From: Osmia lignaria lignaria
Lineage: Eukaryota; Arthropoda; Insecta; Hymenoptera; Megachilidae
Direction of reading: 5' to 3'
Length of the DNA stretch: 64,000 bases
NCBI RefSeq assembly: GCF_051020975.1
Contig: NW_027478162.1
Span: forward strand, 18,228,001-18,292,000
Shown piece by piece: positions 1 to 10,786 of this stretch (position 1 is the first letter of the stretch; every line of letters starts with the position of its first letter). Below the pieces are notes generated by a model. The model had not been told where the DNA came from. It did not search any database and worked only from the letters and a program-made list of their open reading frames with translations. The position numbers were made by a program, and so were the translations under genes.

Positions 1-160
1 ACAACAAGAAGAAGAAATATCTCGAAATATGTCCGTTAGGCCCCTTCCCTTGAGATAAATGTGCAAATATCTCGGAAACGAAGCGAGCTATGGCAAAATG
101 TTAAGAGACCGTTTTTGTAGAGAATTAAGTTTCCTACTTTTTATGTTGTATGATATTTTT
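1..160. repeat. Partial monomer at left window edge
   Basis: The window opens inside a monomer, at the GAA/CAA tract, so only register positions 163-322 are present. It matches the right half of the other monomers, including CGGAAACGAAGCGAGC and the T-rich end. It shows that the array continues to the left of the window. Confidence 0.97.
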
Positions 161-568
161 TGATCAGACGCGTAGTTCTCGAGATATATCAAGATATTTA
201 AAAGTTCCGAAGCCGCACCAACATAATAGAGATACAGAAACACCGTGGCCCCTTTCTTTGAGATAACTCTGCACTATTGCGAGCTGCAAACGCCACTTCC
301 AGCTTAGCTGTGCAGAAGAAGAACAACAAGAAGAAGAAATATCTCGAAATATGTCCGTCAGGCCCCTTCCCTTGAGATAAATATGCAAATATCTCGGAAA
401 CGAAGCGAGGTATGGCAAAATGTTAAGAGACCTTTTTTGTAGAGAATTAAGTTTCCTACTTTTTATGTTCTATGATATTTTTGGATCAGAAGCGTAGTTT
501 TCGAGATATATCGAGATATTTAAAAGTTCCGAAGCCGCACCAACATAATAGAGATACAGAAACACCGT

Positions 569-607
569 GGCCCCTTTCTTTGAGATAACTCTGCACTATT
601 GCGAGCT
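569..607. repeat. Internal subrepeat copy a (GGCCCC...GAGATAA...GCGAGCT)
   Basis: Positions 569-595 align without gaps to 683-709 with 24 of 27 bases identical. Both copies are followed by GCGAGCT, here at 601-607. The pair recurs in monomers across the array, so the 322-bp unit contains an old internal duplication rather than being a simple sequence. Confidence 0.8.
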
Positions 608-624
608 GGAAATGCCACTTCCAG
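606..624. repeat. Short inverted repeat CTGGAA-7-TTCCAG
   Basis: CTGGAA at 606-611 is the exact reverse complement of TTCCAG at 619-624, with a 7-nt loop. The structure exists only in the CTGGAA subfamily. Monomers reading CTGCAA or CTGTAA lose one pair of the stem. Confidence 0.7.
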
Positions 625-635
625 TTTAGCTGTGC

Positions 636-661
636 AGAAGAAGAACAACAAGAAGAAGAAA
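636..661. repeat. GAA/CAA purine-rich tract
   Basis: This is an imperfect trinucleotide tract (AGAAGAAGAACAACAAG followed by GAAs). It is the only place where monomer length changes in this window: nine monomers have lost one triplet here. Replication slippage in such a tract is the simplest origin of that deletion. Confidence 0.85.
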
Positions 662-682
662 TATCTCGAAATATGTCCGTTA

Positions 683-733
683 GGCCCCTTCCCTTGAGAT
701 AAATCTGCAAATATCTCGGAAACGAAGCGAGCT
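683..733. repeat. Internal subrepeat copy b (GGCCCC...GAGATAA...GCGAGCT)
   Basis: This is the second copy of the internal subrepeat, 114 bp downstream of copy a by its GGCCCC start. Its GCGAGCT (727-733) lies 126 bp from that of copy a, so copy b carries about 12 extra bases, the region of CTCGGAAACGAA. In one subfamily the TTGAGATAAATC segment reads TTGAGCTGAATC instead. Confidence 0.8.
696..717. repeat. Inverted GAGATA/TATCTC pair
   Basis: GAGATA (696-701) and TATCTC (712-717) are exact reverse complements around a 10-nt spacer. In monomers reading GAGATATATC the arms lengthen to 7 bp and the spacer shrinks to 8 nt. The GCTGAATC subfamily loses the left arm. Confidence 0.7.
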
Positions 734-943
734 ATGGCAAAATGTTAAGAGACCTTTTTTGTAGAGAATTAAGTTTCCTACTTTTTATGTTCTATGATAT
801 TTTTTGATCAGATGCGTAGTTCTCGAGATATATCAAGATATTTAAAAGTTCCGAAGCCGCACCAACATAATAGAGATACAGAAACACCGTGGCCCCTTTC
901 TTTGAGATAACTCTGCACTATTGCGAGCTGCAAATGCCACTTC

Positions 944-954
944 CAGCTTAGCTG
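944..954. repeat. Odd palindrome CAGCTTAGCTG
   Basis: CAGCT and AGCTG flank one central base. This is present in most monomers, but is lost where the sequence reads CCAGTTTAGC. In the monomers at 56487 and 58094 the centre base is C instead of T and both arms are kept. Confidence 0.7.
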
Positions 955-3900
955 TGCAGAGGAAGAACAACAAGAAGAAGAAATATCTCGAAATATGTCC
1001 GTCAGGCCCCTTCCCTTGAGATATATCTGCAAATATCTCGGAAACGAAGCGAGCTATGGCAAAATGTTAAGAGACCTTTTTTGTAGAGAATTAAGTTTCC
1101 TACTTTTTATGTTCTATGATATTTTTTGATCAGATGCGTAGTTCTCGAGATATATCAAGATATTTAAAAGTGCCGAAGCCGCACCAACATAATAGAGATA
1201 CAGAAACACCGTGGCCCCTTTCCTTGAGATAACTCTGCACTATTGCGAGCTGCAAATGCCACTTCCAGCTTAGCTGTGCAGAGGAAGAACAACAAGAAGA
1301 AGAAATATCTCGAAATATGTCCGTCAGGCCAGTTCCTTTGAGCTGAATCTGCAAATATCTCGGAAACGAAGCGAGCTATGGCAAAATGTTAAGAGACGTT
1401 TTTTGTAGAGAATTATGTTTCCTACAATTTATGTTCTATGATATTTTTTGATCAGATGCGTAGTTCTCGAGATATATAAAGATATTTTAAAGTTCCGAAG
1501 CCGCACCAACATAATAGAGATACAGAAACACCGTGGCCCCTTTCTTCGAGATAACTCTGCACTATTGCGAGCTGCAAATGCCACTTCCAGCTTAGCTGTG
1601 CAGAGGAAGAACAACAGGAAGAAGAAATATCTCGAAATATGTCCGTCAGGCCAGTTCCTTTGAGTTGAATCTGCAAATATCTCGGAAACGAAGCGAGCTA
1701 TGGCAAAATGTTAAGAGACCTTTTTTGTAGAGAATTAAGTTTCCTACTTTTCATGTTCTATGATATTTTTTGATCAGATGCGTAGTTCTCGAGATATATC
1801 AAGATATTTAAAAGTTCCGAAGCCGCACCAACATAATAGAGATACAGAAACACCGTGGCCCCTTTCTTTGAGATAACTCTGCACTATTGCGAGCTGTAAA
1901 TGCCACTTCCAGTTTAGCTGTGCAGAAGAAGAACAACAAGAAGAAGAAATATCTCGAAATATGGCCGTCAGGCCCCTTCCCTTGAGATATATCTGCAAAT
2001 ATCTCGGAAACGAAGCGAGCTATGGCAAAATGTTAAGAGACGTTTTTTGTAGAGAATTATGTTTCCTACAATTTATGTTCTATGATATTTTTTGATCAGA
2101 AGCGTAGTTTTCGAGATATATCGAGATATTTAAAAGTTCCGAAGACGCACCAACATAATAGAGATACAGAAACACCGTGGCCCCTTTCTTTGAGATAACT
2201 CTGCGCTATTGCGAGCTGGAAATGCCACTTCCAGTTTAGCTGTGCAGAAGAAGAACAACAAGAAGAGGACATATCTCGAAATATGTCCGTCAGGCCCCTT
2301 CCCTTGAGATATATCTGCAAATATCTCGGAAACGAAACGAGCTATGGCAAAATGTTAAGAGACCTTTTTTGTAGAGAATTATGTTTCCTACAATTTATGT
2401 TCTATGATATTTTTTAATCAGAAGCGTAGTTTTCGAGATATATCGAGATATTTAAAAGATCCGAAGCCGCACCAACATAATAGAGATACAGAAACACCGT
2501 GGCCCCTTTCTTCGAGATAACTCTGCACTATTGCGAGCTGCAAATGCCACTTCCAGCTTAGCTGTGCAGAAGAAGAACAACAAGAAGAAGAAATATCTCG
2601 AAAAATGTCCGTCAGGCCCCTTCCCTTGAGATAAATCTGTAAATATCTCGGAAACGAAGCGAGCTATGGCAAAATGTTAAGAGACCTTATTTGTAGAGAA
2701 TTATGTTTCCTACAATTTATGTTCTATGATATTTTTCGATCAGAGGCGGAGTTCTCGAGATATATCAAGATATTTAAAAGTTCCGAAGCCGCACCAACAT
2801 AATAGAGATACAGAAACACCGTGGCCCCTTTCTTTGAGATAACTCTGCACTAGTGCGAGCCGCAAATGCCACTTCCAGCTTAGCTGTGCAGAAGAAGAAC
2901 AACAAGAAGAAGAAATATCTCGAAATATGTCCGTCAGGCCCCTTCCCTTGAGATAAATCTGCAAATATCTCGGAAACGAAGCGAGCTATTGCAAAACGTT
3001 AAGAGACCTTTTTTGTAGAGAATTGAGTTTCCTACTTTTTATGTTCTATGATATTTTTTGATCAGATGCGTAGTTCTCGAGATATATCGAGATATTTAAA
3101 AGTTCCGAAGCAGCACCAACATAATAGAGATACAGAAACACCGTGGCCCCTTTCTTTGAGATAACTCTGCACTAGTGCGAGCCGCAAATGCCACTTCCAG
3201 CTTAGCTGTGCAGAAGAAGAACAACAAGAAGAAGAAATATCTCGAAATATGTCCGTCAGGCCCCTTCCCTTGAGATAAATCTGCAAATATCTCGGAAACG
3301 AAGCGAGCTATTGCAAAATGTTAAGAGACCTTTTTTGTAGAGAATTGAGTTTCCTACTTTTTATGTTCTATGATATTTTTTGATCAGATGCGTAGTTCTC
3401 GAGATATATCAAGATATTTAAAAGTTCCGAAGCCGCACCAACATAATAGAGATACAGAAACACCGTGGCCCCTTTCTTTGAGATAACTCTGCACTATTGC
3501 GAGCTGCAAATGCCACTTCCAGCTTAGCTGTGCAGAGGAAGAACAACAAGAAGAAGAAATATCTCGAAATATGTCCGTCAGGCCAGTTCCTTTGAGCTGA
3601 ATCTGCAAATATCTCGGAAACGAAGCGAGCTATGGCAAAATGTTAAGAGACCTTTTTTGTAGAGAATTAAGTTTCCTACTTTTTATCTTCTATGATATTT
3701 TCTGATCAGATGCGTAGTTCTCGAGATATATCAAGATATTTAAAAGTTCCGAAGCCGCACCAACATAATAGAGATACAGAAACACCGTGGCCCCTTTCTT
3801 TGAGATAACTCTGCACTATTGCGAGCTGGAAATGCCACTTCCAGTTTAGCTGTGCAGAAGAAGAACAACAAGAAGAAGAAATATCTCGAAATATGTCCGT

Positions 3901-5956
3901 TAGGCCCCTTCCCTTGAGATATATCTGCAAATATCTCGGAAACGAAGCGAGCTATGGCAAAATGTTAAGAGACCTTTTTTGTAGAGAATTATGTTTCCTA
4001 CTTTTTATGTTCTATGATATTTTTTGATCAGAAGCGTAGTTTTCGAGATATATCGAGATATTTAAAAGTTCCGAAGCCGCACCAACATAATAGAGATACA
4101 GAAACACCGTGGCCCCTTTCTTTGAGATAACTCTGCACTATTGCGAGCTGCAAATGCCACTTCCAGCTTAGCTGTGCAGAGGAAGAACAACAAGAAGAAG
4201 AAATATCTCGAAATATGTCCGTCAGGCCAGTTCCTTTGAGCTGAATCTGCAAATATCTCGGAAACGAAGCGAGCTATGGCAAAATGTTAAGAGACCTTTT
4301 TTGTAGAGAATTAAGTTTCCTACTTTTTATCTTCTATGATATTTTCTGATCAGATGCGTAGTTCTCGAGATATATCAAGATATTTAAAAGTTCCGAAGCC
4401 GCACCAACATAATAGAGATACAGAAACACCGTGGCCCCTTTCTTTGAGATAACTCTGCACTAGTGCGAGCCGCAAATGCCACTTCCAGCTTAGCTGTGCA
4501 GCAGAAGAACAACAAGAAGAAGAAATATCTCGAAATATGTCCGTCAGGCCACTTCCCTTGAGATAAATCTGCAAATATCTCGGAAACGAAGCGAGCTATG
4601 GCAAAATGTTAAGAGACCTTTTTTGTAGAGAATTATGTTTCCTACTTTTTATGTTCTATGATATTTTTTGATCAGACTCGTAGCTCTCGAGATATATCAA
4701 GATATTTAAAAGTTCCGAAGCCGCACCAACATAATAGAGATACAGAAACACCGTGGCCCCTCTCTTTGAGATAACTCTGCACTATTGCGAGCTGGAAATG
4801 CCACTTCCAGTTTAGCTGTGCAGAAGAAGAACAACAAGAAGAAGAAATATCTCGAAATATGTCCGTTAGGCCCCTTCCCTTGAGATAAATCTACAAATAT
4901 CTCGGAAACGAAGCGAGCTATGGCAAAATGTTAAGAGACCTTTTTTGTAGAGAATTATGTTTCCTACAATTTATGTTCTATGATATTTTTTGATCAGAAG
5001 CGCAGTTTTCGAGATATATCGAGATATTTAAAAGTTCCGAAGCCGCACCAACATATTAGAGATACAGAAACACCGTGGCCCCTTTCTTTGAGATAACTCT
5101 GCACTAGTGCGAGCCGCAAATGCCACTTCCAGCTTAGCTGTGCAGAAGAAGAACAACAAGAAGAAGAAATATCTCGAAATATGTCCGTCAGGCCCCTTCC
5201 CTTGAGATAAATCTGCAAATATCTCGGAAACGAAGCGAGCTATGGTAAAATGTTAAGAGACCTTTTTTGTAGAGAATTAAGTTTCCTACTTTTTATGTTC
5301 TATGATATTTTTTGATCAGATGCGTAGTTCTCGAGATATATCAAGATATTTAAAAGTTCCGAAGCCGCACCAACATAATAGAGATACAGAAACACCGTGG
5401 CCCCTTTCTTTGAGATAACTCTGCACTATTGCGAGCTGCAAATGCCACTTCCAGCTTAGCTGTGCAGAGGAAGAACAACAAGAAGAAGAAATATCTCGAA
5501 ATATGTCCGTCAGGCCAGTTCCTTTGAGCTGAATCTGCAAATATCTCGGAAACGAAGCGAGCTATGGCAAAATGTTAAGAGACGTTTTTTGTAGAGAATT
5601 ATGTTTCCTACAATTTATGTTCTATGATATTTTTTGATCAGAAGCGTAGTTTTCGAGATATATCGAGATATTTAAAAGTTCCGAAGCCGCACCAACATAA
5701 TAGGGATACAGAAACACCGTGGCCCCTTTCTTTGAGATAACTCTGCATTAGTGCGAGCCGCAAATGCCACTTCCAGCTTAGCTGTGCAGAAGAAGAACAA
5801 CAAGAAGAAGAAATATCTCGAAATATGTCCGTCAGGCCACTTCCCTTGAGATAAATCTGCAAATATCTCGGAAACGAAGCGAGCTATAGCAAAATGTTGA
5901 GAGACCTTTTTTGTAGAGAATTAAGTTTCCTACTTTTTTTGTTCTATGATATTTTT

Positions 5957-8900
5957 TGATCAGATGCGTAGTTCTCGAGATATATCAAGATATTTAAAAG
6001 TTCCGAAGCCGCACCAACATAATAGAGATACAGAAACACCGTGGCCCCTCTCTTTGAGATATCTCTGCACTATTGCGAGCTGGAAATGCCACTTCCAGTT
6101 TAGCTGTGCAGAAGAAGAACAACAAGAAGAAGAAATATCTCGAAATATGTCCGTCAGGCCCCTTCCCTTGAGATAAATCTGCAAATATCTCGGAAACGAA
6201 GCGAGCTATGGCAAAATGTTAAGAGACCTTTTTTGTAGAGAATTAAGTTTCCTACTTTTTATGTTCTATGATATTTTTTGATCAGATGCGTAGTTCTCGA
6301 GATATATCGAGATATTTGAAAGTTCCGAAGCCGCACCAACATAATAGAGATACAGAAACACCGTGGCCCCTTTCTTTGAGATAACTCTGCACTATTGCGA
6401 GCTGCAAATGCCACTTCCAGCTTAGCTGTGCAGAGGAAGAACAACAAGAAGAAGAAATATCTCGAAATATGTCCGTCAGGCCAGTTCCTTTGAGCTGAAT
6501 CTGCAAATATCTCGGAAACGAAGCGAGCTATGGCAAAATGTTAAGGGACGTTTTTTGTAGACAATTATGTTTCCTACAATTTATGTTCTATGATATTTTT
6601 TGATCAGAAGCGTAGTTTTCGAGATATATCGAGATATTTAGAAGTTCCGAAGCCGCACCAACATAATAGGGATACAGAAACACCGTGGCCCCTTTCTTTG
6701 AGATAACTCTGCACTAGTGCTTGCCGCAAATGCCACTTCCAGCTTAGCTGTGCAGAAGAAGAACAACAAGAAGAAGAAATATCTCGAAATATGTCCGTCA
6801 GGCCCCTTCCCTTGAGATAAATCTGCAAATATCTCGGAAACGAAGCGAGCTATGGCAAAATGTTAAGAGACCTTTTTTGTAGAGAATTAAGTTTCCTACT
6901 TTTTATGTTCTATGATATTTTTTGATCAGATGCGTAGTTCTCGAGATATATCGAGATATTTAAAAGTTCCGAAGCCGCACCAACATAATAGAGATACAGA
7001 AACACCGTGGCCCCTTTCTTTGAGATAACTCTGCAGTATTGCGAGCTGTAAATGCCACTTCCAGCTTAGCTGTGCAGGAGAAGAACAACAAGAAGAAGAA
7101 ATATCTCGAAATATGTCCGTCAGGCCCCTTCCCTTGAGATATATCTGCAAATATCTCGGAAACGAAGCGAGCTATGGCAAAATGTTAAGAGACCTTTTTT
7201 GTAGAGAATTATGTTTCCTACTTTTTATGTTCTATGATATTTTTTGATCAGATGCGTAGTTCTCGAGATATATCAAGATATTTAAAAGTTCCGAAGCCGC
7301 ACCAACATAATAGAGATGCAGAAACACCGTGGCCCCTTTCTTTGAGATAACTCTGCACTATTGCGAGCTGTAAATGCCACTTCCAGCTTAGCTGTGCAGA
7401 AGAAGAACAACAAGAAGAAGAAATATCTCGAAATATGTCCGTCAGGCCCCTTCCCTTGAGATAAATCTGCAAATATCTCGGAAACGAAGCGAGCTATGGC
7501 AAAATGTTGAGAGACCTTTTTTGTAGAGAATTAAGTTTCCTACTTTTTATGTTCTATGATATTTTTTGATCAGATGCGTAGTTCTCGAGATATATCAAGA
7601 TATTTAAAAGTTCCGAAGCCGCACCAACATAATAGAGATACAGAAACACCGTGGCCCCTCTCTTTGAGATAACTCTGCACTATTGCGAGCTGGAAATGCC
7701 ACTTCCAGTTTAGCTGTGCAGAAGAAGAACAACAAGAAGAAGAAATATCTCGAAATATGTCCGTCAGGCTCCTTCCCTTGAGATAAATCTGCAAATATCT
7801 CGGAAACGAAGCGAGCTATGGCAAAATGTTAAGAGACCTTTTTTGTAGAGAATTATGTTTCCTACAATTTATGTTCTATGATATTTTTTGATCAGAAGCG
7901 TAGTTTTCGAGATATATCGAGATATTTAAAAGTTCCGAAGCCGCACCAACATAATAGAGATACAGAAACACCGTGGCCCCTTTCTTTGAGATAACTCTGC
8001 ACTATTGCGAGCTGCAAATGCCACTTCCAGCTTAGCTGTGCAGAGGAAGAACAACAAGAAGAAGAAATATCTCGAAATATGTCCGTCAGGCCAGTTCCTT
8101 TGAGCTGAATCTGCAAATATCTCGGAAACGAAGCGAGCTATGGCAAAATGTTAAGAGACGTTTTTTGTAGAGAATTATGTTTCCTACAATTCATGTTCTA
8201 TGATATTTTTTGATCAGAAGCGTAGTTTTCGAGATATATCGAGATATTTAGAAGTTCCGAAGCCGCACCAACATAATAGAGATACAGAAACACCGTGGCC
8301 CCTTTCTTTGAGATAACTCTGCAGTATTGCGAGCTGTAAATGCCACTTCCAGCTTAGCTGTGCAGGAGAAGAACAACAAGAAGAAGAAATATCTCGAAAT
8401 ATGTCCGTCAGGCACCTTCCCTTGAGATATATCTGCAATTATCTCGGAAACGAAGCGAGCTATGGCAAAATGTTAAGAGACCTTTTTTGTAGAGAATTAT
8501 GTTTCCTACTTTTTATGTTCTATGATATTTTTTGATCAGATGCGTAGTTCTCGAGATATATCAAGATATTTAAAAGTTCCGAAGCCGCACCAACATAATA
8601 GAGATACAGAAACACCGTGGCCCCTTTCTTTGAGATAACTCTGCACTATTGCGAGCTGTAAATGCCACTTCCAGCTTAGCTGTGCAGAAGAAGAACAACA
8701 AGAAGAAGAAATATCTCGAAATATGTCCGTCAGGCCCCTTCCCTTGAGATAAATCTGCAAATATCTCGGAAACGAAGCGAGCTATGGCAAAATGTTGAGA
8801 GACCTTTTTTGTAGAGAATTAAGTTTCCTACTTTTTATGTTCTATGATATTTTTTGATCAGATGCGTAGTTCTCGAGATATATCAAGATATTTAAAAGTT

Positions 8901-10680
8901 CCGAAGCCGCACCAACATAATAGAGATACAGAAACACCGTGGCCCCTCTCTTTGAGATAACTCTGCACTATTGCGAGCTGGAAATGCCACTTCCAGTTTA
9001 GCTGTGCAGAAGAAGAACAACAAGAAGAAGAAATATCTCGAAATATGTCCGTCAGGCTCCTTCCCTTGAGATAAATCTGCAAATATCTCGGAAACGAAGC
9101 GAGCTATGGCAAAATGTTAAGAGACCTTTTTTGTAGAGAATTATGTTTCCTACAATTTATGTTCTATGATATTTTTTGATCAGAAGCGTAGTTTTCGAGA
9201 TATATCGAGATATTTAAAAGTTCCGAAGCCGCACCAACATAATAGAGATACAGAAACACCGTGGCCCCTTTCTCTGAGATAACTCTGCACTATTGCGAGC
9301 TGCAAATGCCACTTCCAGCTTAGCTGTGCAGAGGAAGAACAACAAGAAGAAGAGATATCTCGAAATATGTCCGTCAGGCCAGTTCCTTTGAGCTGAATCT
9401 GCAAATATCTCGGAAACGAAGCGAGCTATGGCAAAATGTTAAGAGACCTTTTTTGTAGAGAATTAAGTTTCCTACTTTTTATCTTCTATAATATTTTCTG
9501 ATCAGATGCGTAGTTCTCGAGATATATCAAGATATTTAAAAGTTCCGAAGCCGCACCAACATAATAGAGATACAGAAACACCGTGGCCCCTTTCTTTGAG
9601 ATAACTCTGCACTATTGCGAGCTGGAAATGCCACTTCCAGTTTAGCTGTGCAGAAGAAGAACAACAAGAAGAAGAAATATCTCGAAATATGTCCGTTAGG
9701 CCCCTTCCCTTGAGATAAATCTGCAAATATCTCGGAAACGAAGCGAGCTATGGCAAAATGTTAAGAGACCTTTTTTGTAGAGAATTATGTTTCCTACAAT
9801 TTATGTTCTATGATATTTTTTGATCAGAAGCGTAGTTTTCGAGATATATCGAGATATTTAAAAGTTCCGAAGCCGCACCAACATAATAGAGATACAGAAA
9901 CACCGTGGCCCCTTTCTTTGAGATAACTCTGCAGTATAGCGAGCTGTAAATGCCACTTCCAGCTTAGCTGTGCAGAAGAAGAACAACAAGAAGAAGAAAT
10001 ATCTCGAAATATGTCCGTCAGGCCCCTTCCCTTGAGATAAATCTGCAAATATCTCGGAAACGAAGAGAGCTATGGCAAAATGTTAAGAGACCTTTGGTGT
10101 AGAGAATTAAGTTTCCTACTTTTTATGTTCTATGATATTTTTTGATCTGATGCGTAGTTCTCGAGATATATCAAGATATTTAAAAGTTCCGAAGCCGCAC
10201 CAACATAATAGAGATACAGAAACACCGTGGCCCCTTTCTTTGAGATAACTCTGCACTATTGCGAGCTGTAAATGCCACTTCCAGCTTAGCTGTGCAGAGG
10301 AAGAACAACAAGAAGAAGAAATATCTCGAAATATGTCCGTCAGGCCAGTTCCTTTGAGCTGAATCTGCAAATATCTCGGAAACGAAGCGAGCTATGGCAA
10401 AATGTTAAGAGACGTTTTTTGTAGAGAATTATGTTTCCTACAATTTATGTTCTATGATATTTTTTGATCAGAAGCGTAGTTTTCGAGATATATCGAGATA
10501 TTTAAAAGTTCCGAAGCCGCACCAACATAATAGGGATACAGAAACACCGTGGCCCCTTTCTTTGAGATAACTCTGCAGTATTGCGAGCTGTAAATGCCAC
10601 TTCCAGCTTAGCTGTGCAGAAGAAGAACAACAAGAAGAAGAAATATCTCGAAATATGTCCGTCAGGCCCCTTCCCTTGAG
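5957..10680. repeat. Segmental duplication B, copy 1
   Basis: A run of about 14.7 monomers sharing an ordered series of rare variants with 14651 to about 19052. Markers in order include TGAGATATCTC, TTTGAAAGTTCC, GTGCTTGCCGC, a GATGCAG variant, CAGGCTCC twice, CAGGCACC, GAAGAGATATC, TTCTATAATATT and GCAGTATAGCG. Copies are 27 monomers (8694 bp) apart at the left and 26 monomers (8372 bp) apart after about 7200. The monomer at 6923-7244 is present only in this copy. Confidence 0.88.
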
Positions 10681-10786
10681 ATAAATCTACAAATATCTCG
10701 GAAACGAAGCGAGCTATGGCAAAATGTTAAGAGACCTTTTTTGTAGAGAATTATGTTTCCTACAATTTATGTTCTATGATATTTTT

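Larger units (their letters stand above)
499..671. repeat. Distant 11-bp inverted pair within the monomer
   Basis: TTTCGAGATAT (499-509) and ATATCTCGAAA (661-671) are perfect reverse complements separated by 151 bp. The pair is perfect in monomers with the TTTTCGAG left end. In monomers with TTCTCGAG one base is mismatched. Confidence 0.65.
483..804. repeat. Representative 322-bp monomer (reference for internal register)
   Basis: I use this unit to describe internal layout, counting its first base as register 1. The BclI site that begins most monomers reads GGATCA here. In order it contains: a left GAGATA-rich block (21-36), TTTAAA (37-42), a GC-richer stretch (about 44-60), the first GGCCCC...GAGATAA subrepeat (87-113), GCGAGCT (119-125), an inverted repeat (124-142), a GAA/CAA purine tract (154-179), TATCTC (180-185), the second GGCCCC...GAGATAA subrepeat (201-227), TATCTC (230-235), GCGAGCT (245-251), T6 (273-278) and an AT-rich end. 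This monomer has the linked left-end variant AGCGTAGTTTTCGAG. The other common form is TGCGTAGTTCTCGAG, which creates an XhoI site. Confidence 0.95.
161..5956. repeat. Zone 1: 18 mixed monomers without clear higher-order period
   Basis: Eighteen full monomers of mixed subtypes: the CTGGAA type (such as 483, 2093, 3703), the GTGCGAGCCG type (such as 2737, 3059, 4347) and the TTGAGCTGAATC type (such as 1127, 1449, 3381, 4025, 5313). I could not see a repeated block longer than two or three monomers here. There are no genes. Confidence 0.7.

Noticed and set aside
525..540. RNA polymerase III B box in AGTTCCGAAGCC, with the T6 run as terminator
   Set aside because: The core GTTCCGAAG departs from the GWTCRANNC consensus at essential positions and no A box lies upstream. 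The T6 run is one of several T tracts in AT-rich DNA.
636..661. GAA/CAA tract as an expanding microsatellite
   Set aside because: Apart from a single shared triplet loss its length is constant in all monomers, so it is not behaving as a hypervariable microsatellite here.
712..733. CENP-B box in the CTCGGAAACGAAG segment (minus strand CTTCGTTTCCGAG)
   Set aside because: It begins like the CENP-B box (CTTCGTT) but lacks the required A and CGGG spacing. Only a gapped match is possible, so I do not call it.
5946..6176. Plus-strand ATG open frames of 75-76 codons (also at 12708, 14640, 33629, 39425, 46181, 49395, 53578, 56798)
   Set aside because: They appear only where GATAACTC becomes GATATCTC, removing a TAA stop present in most monomers. 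They are by-products of one substitution copied with its monomer.
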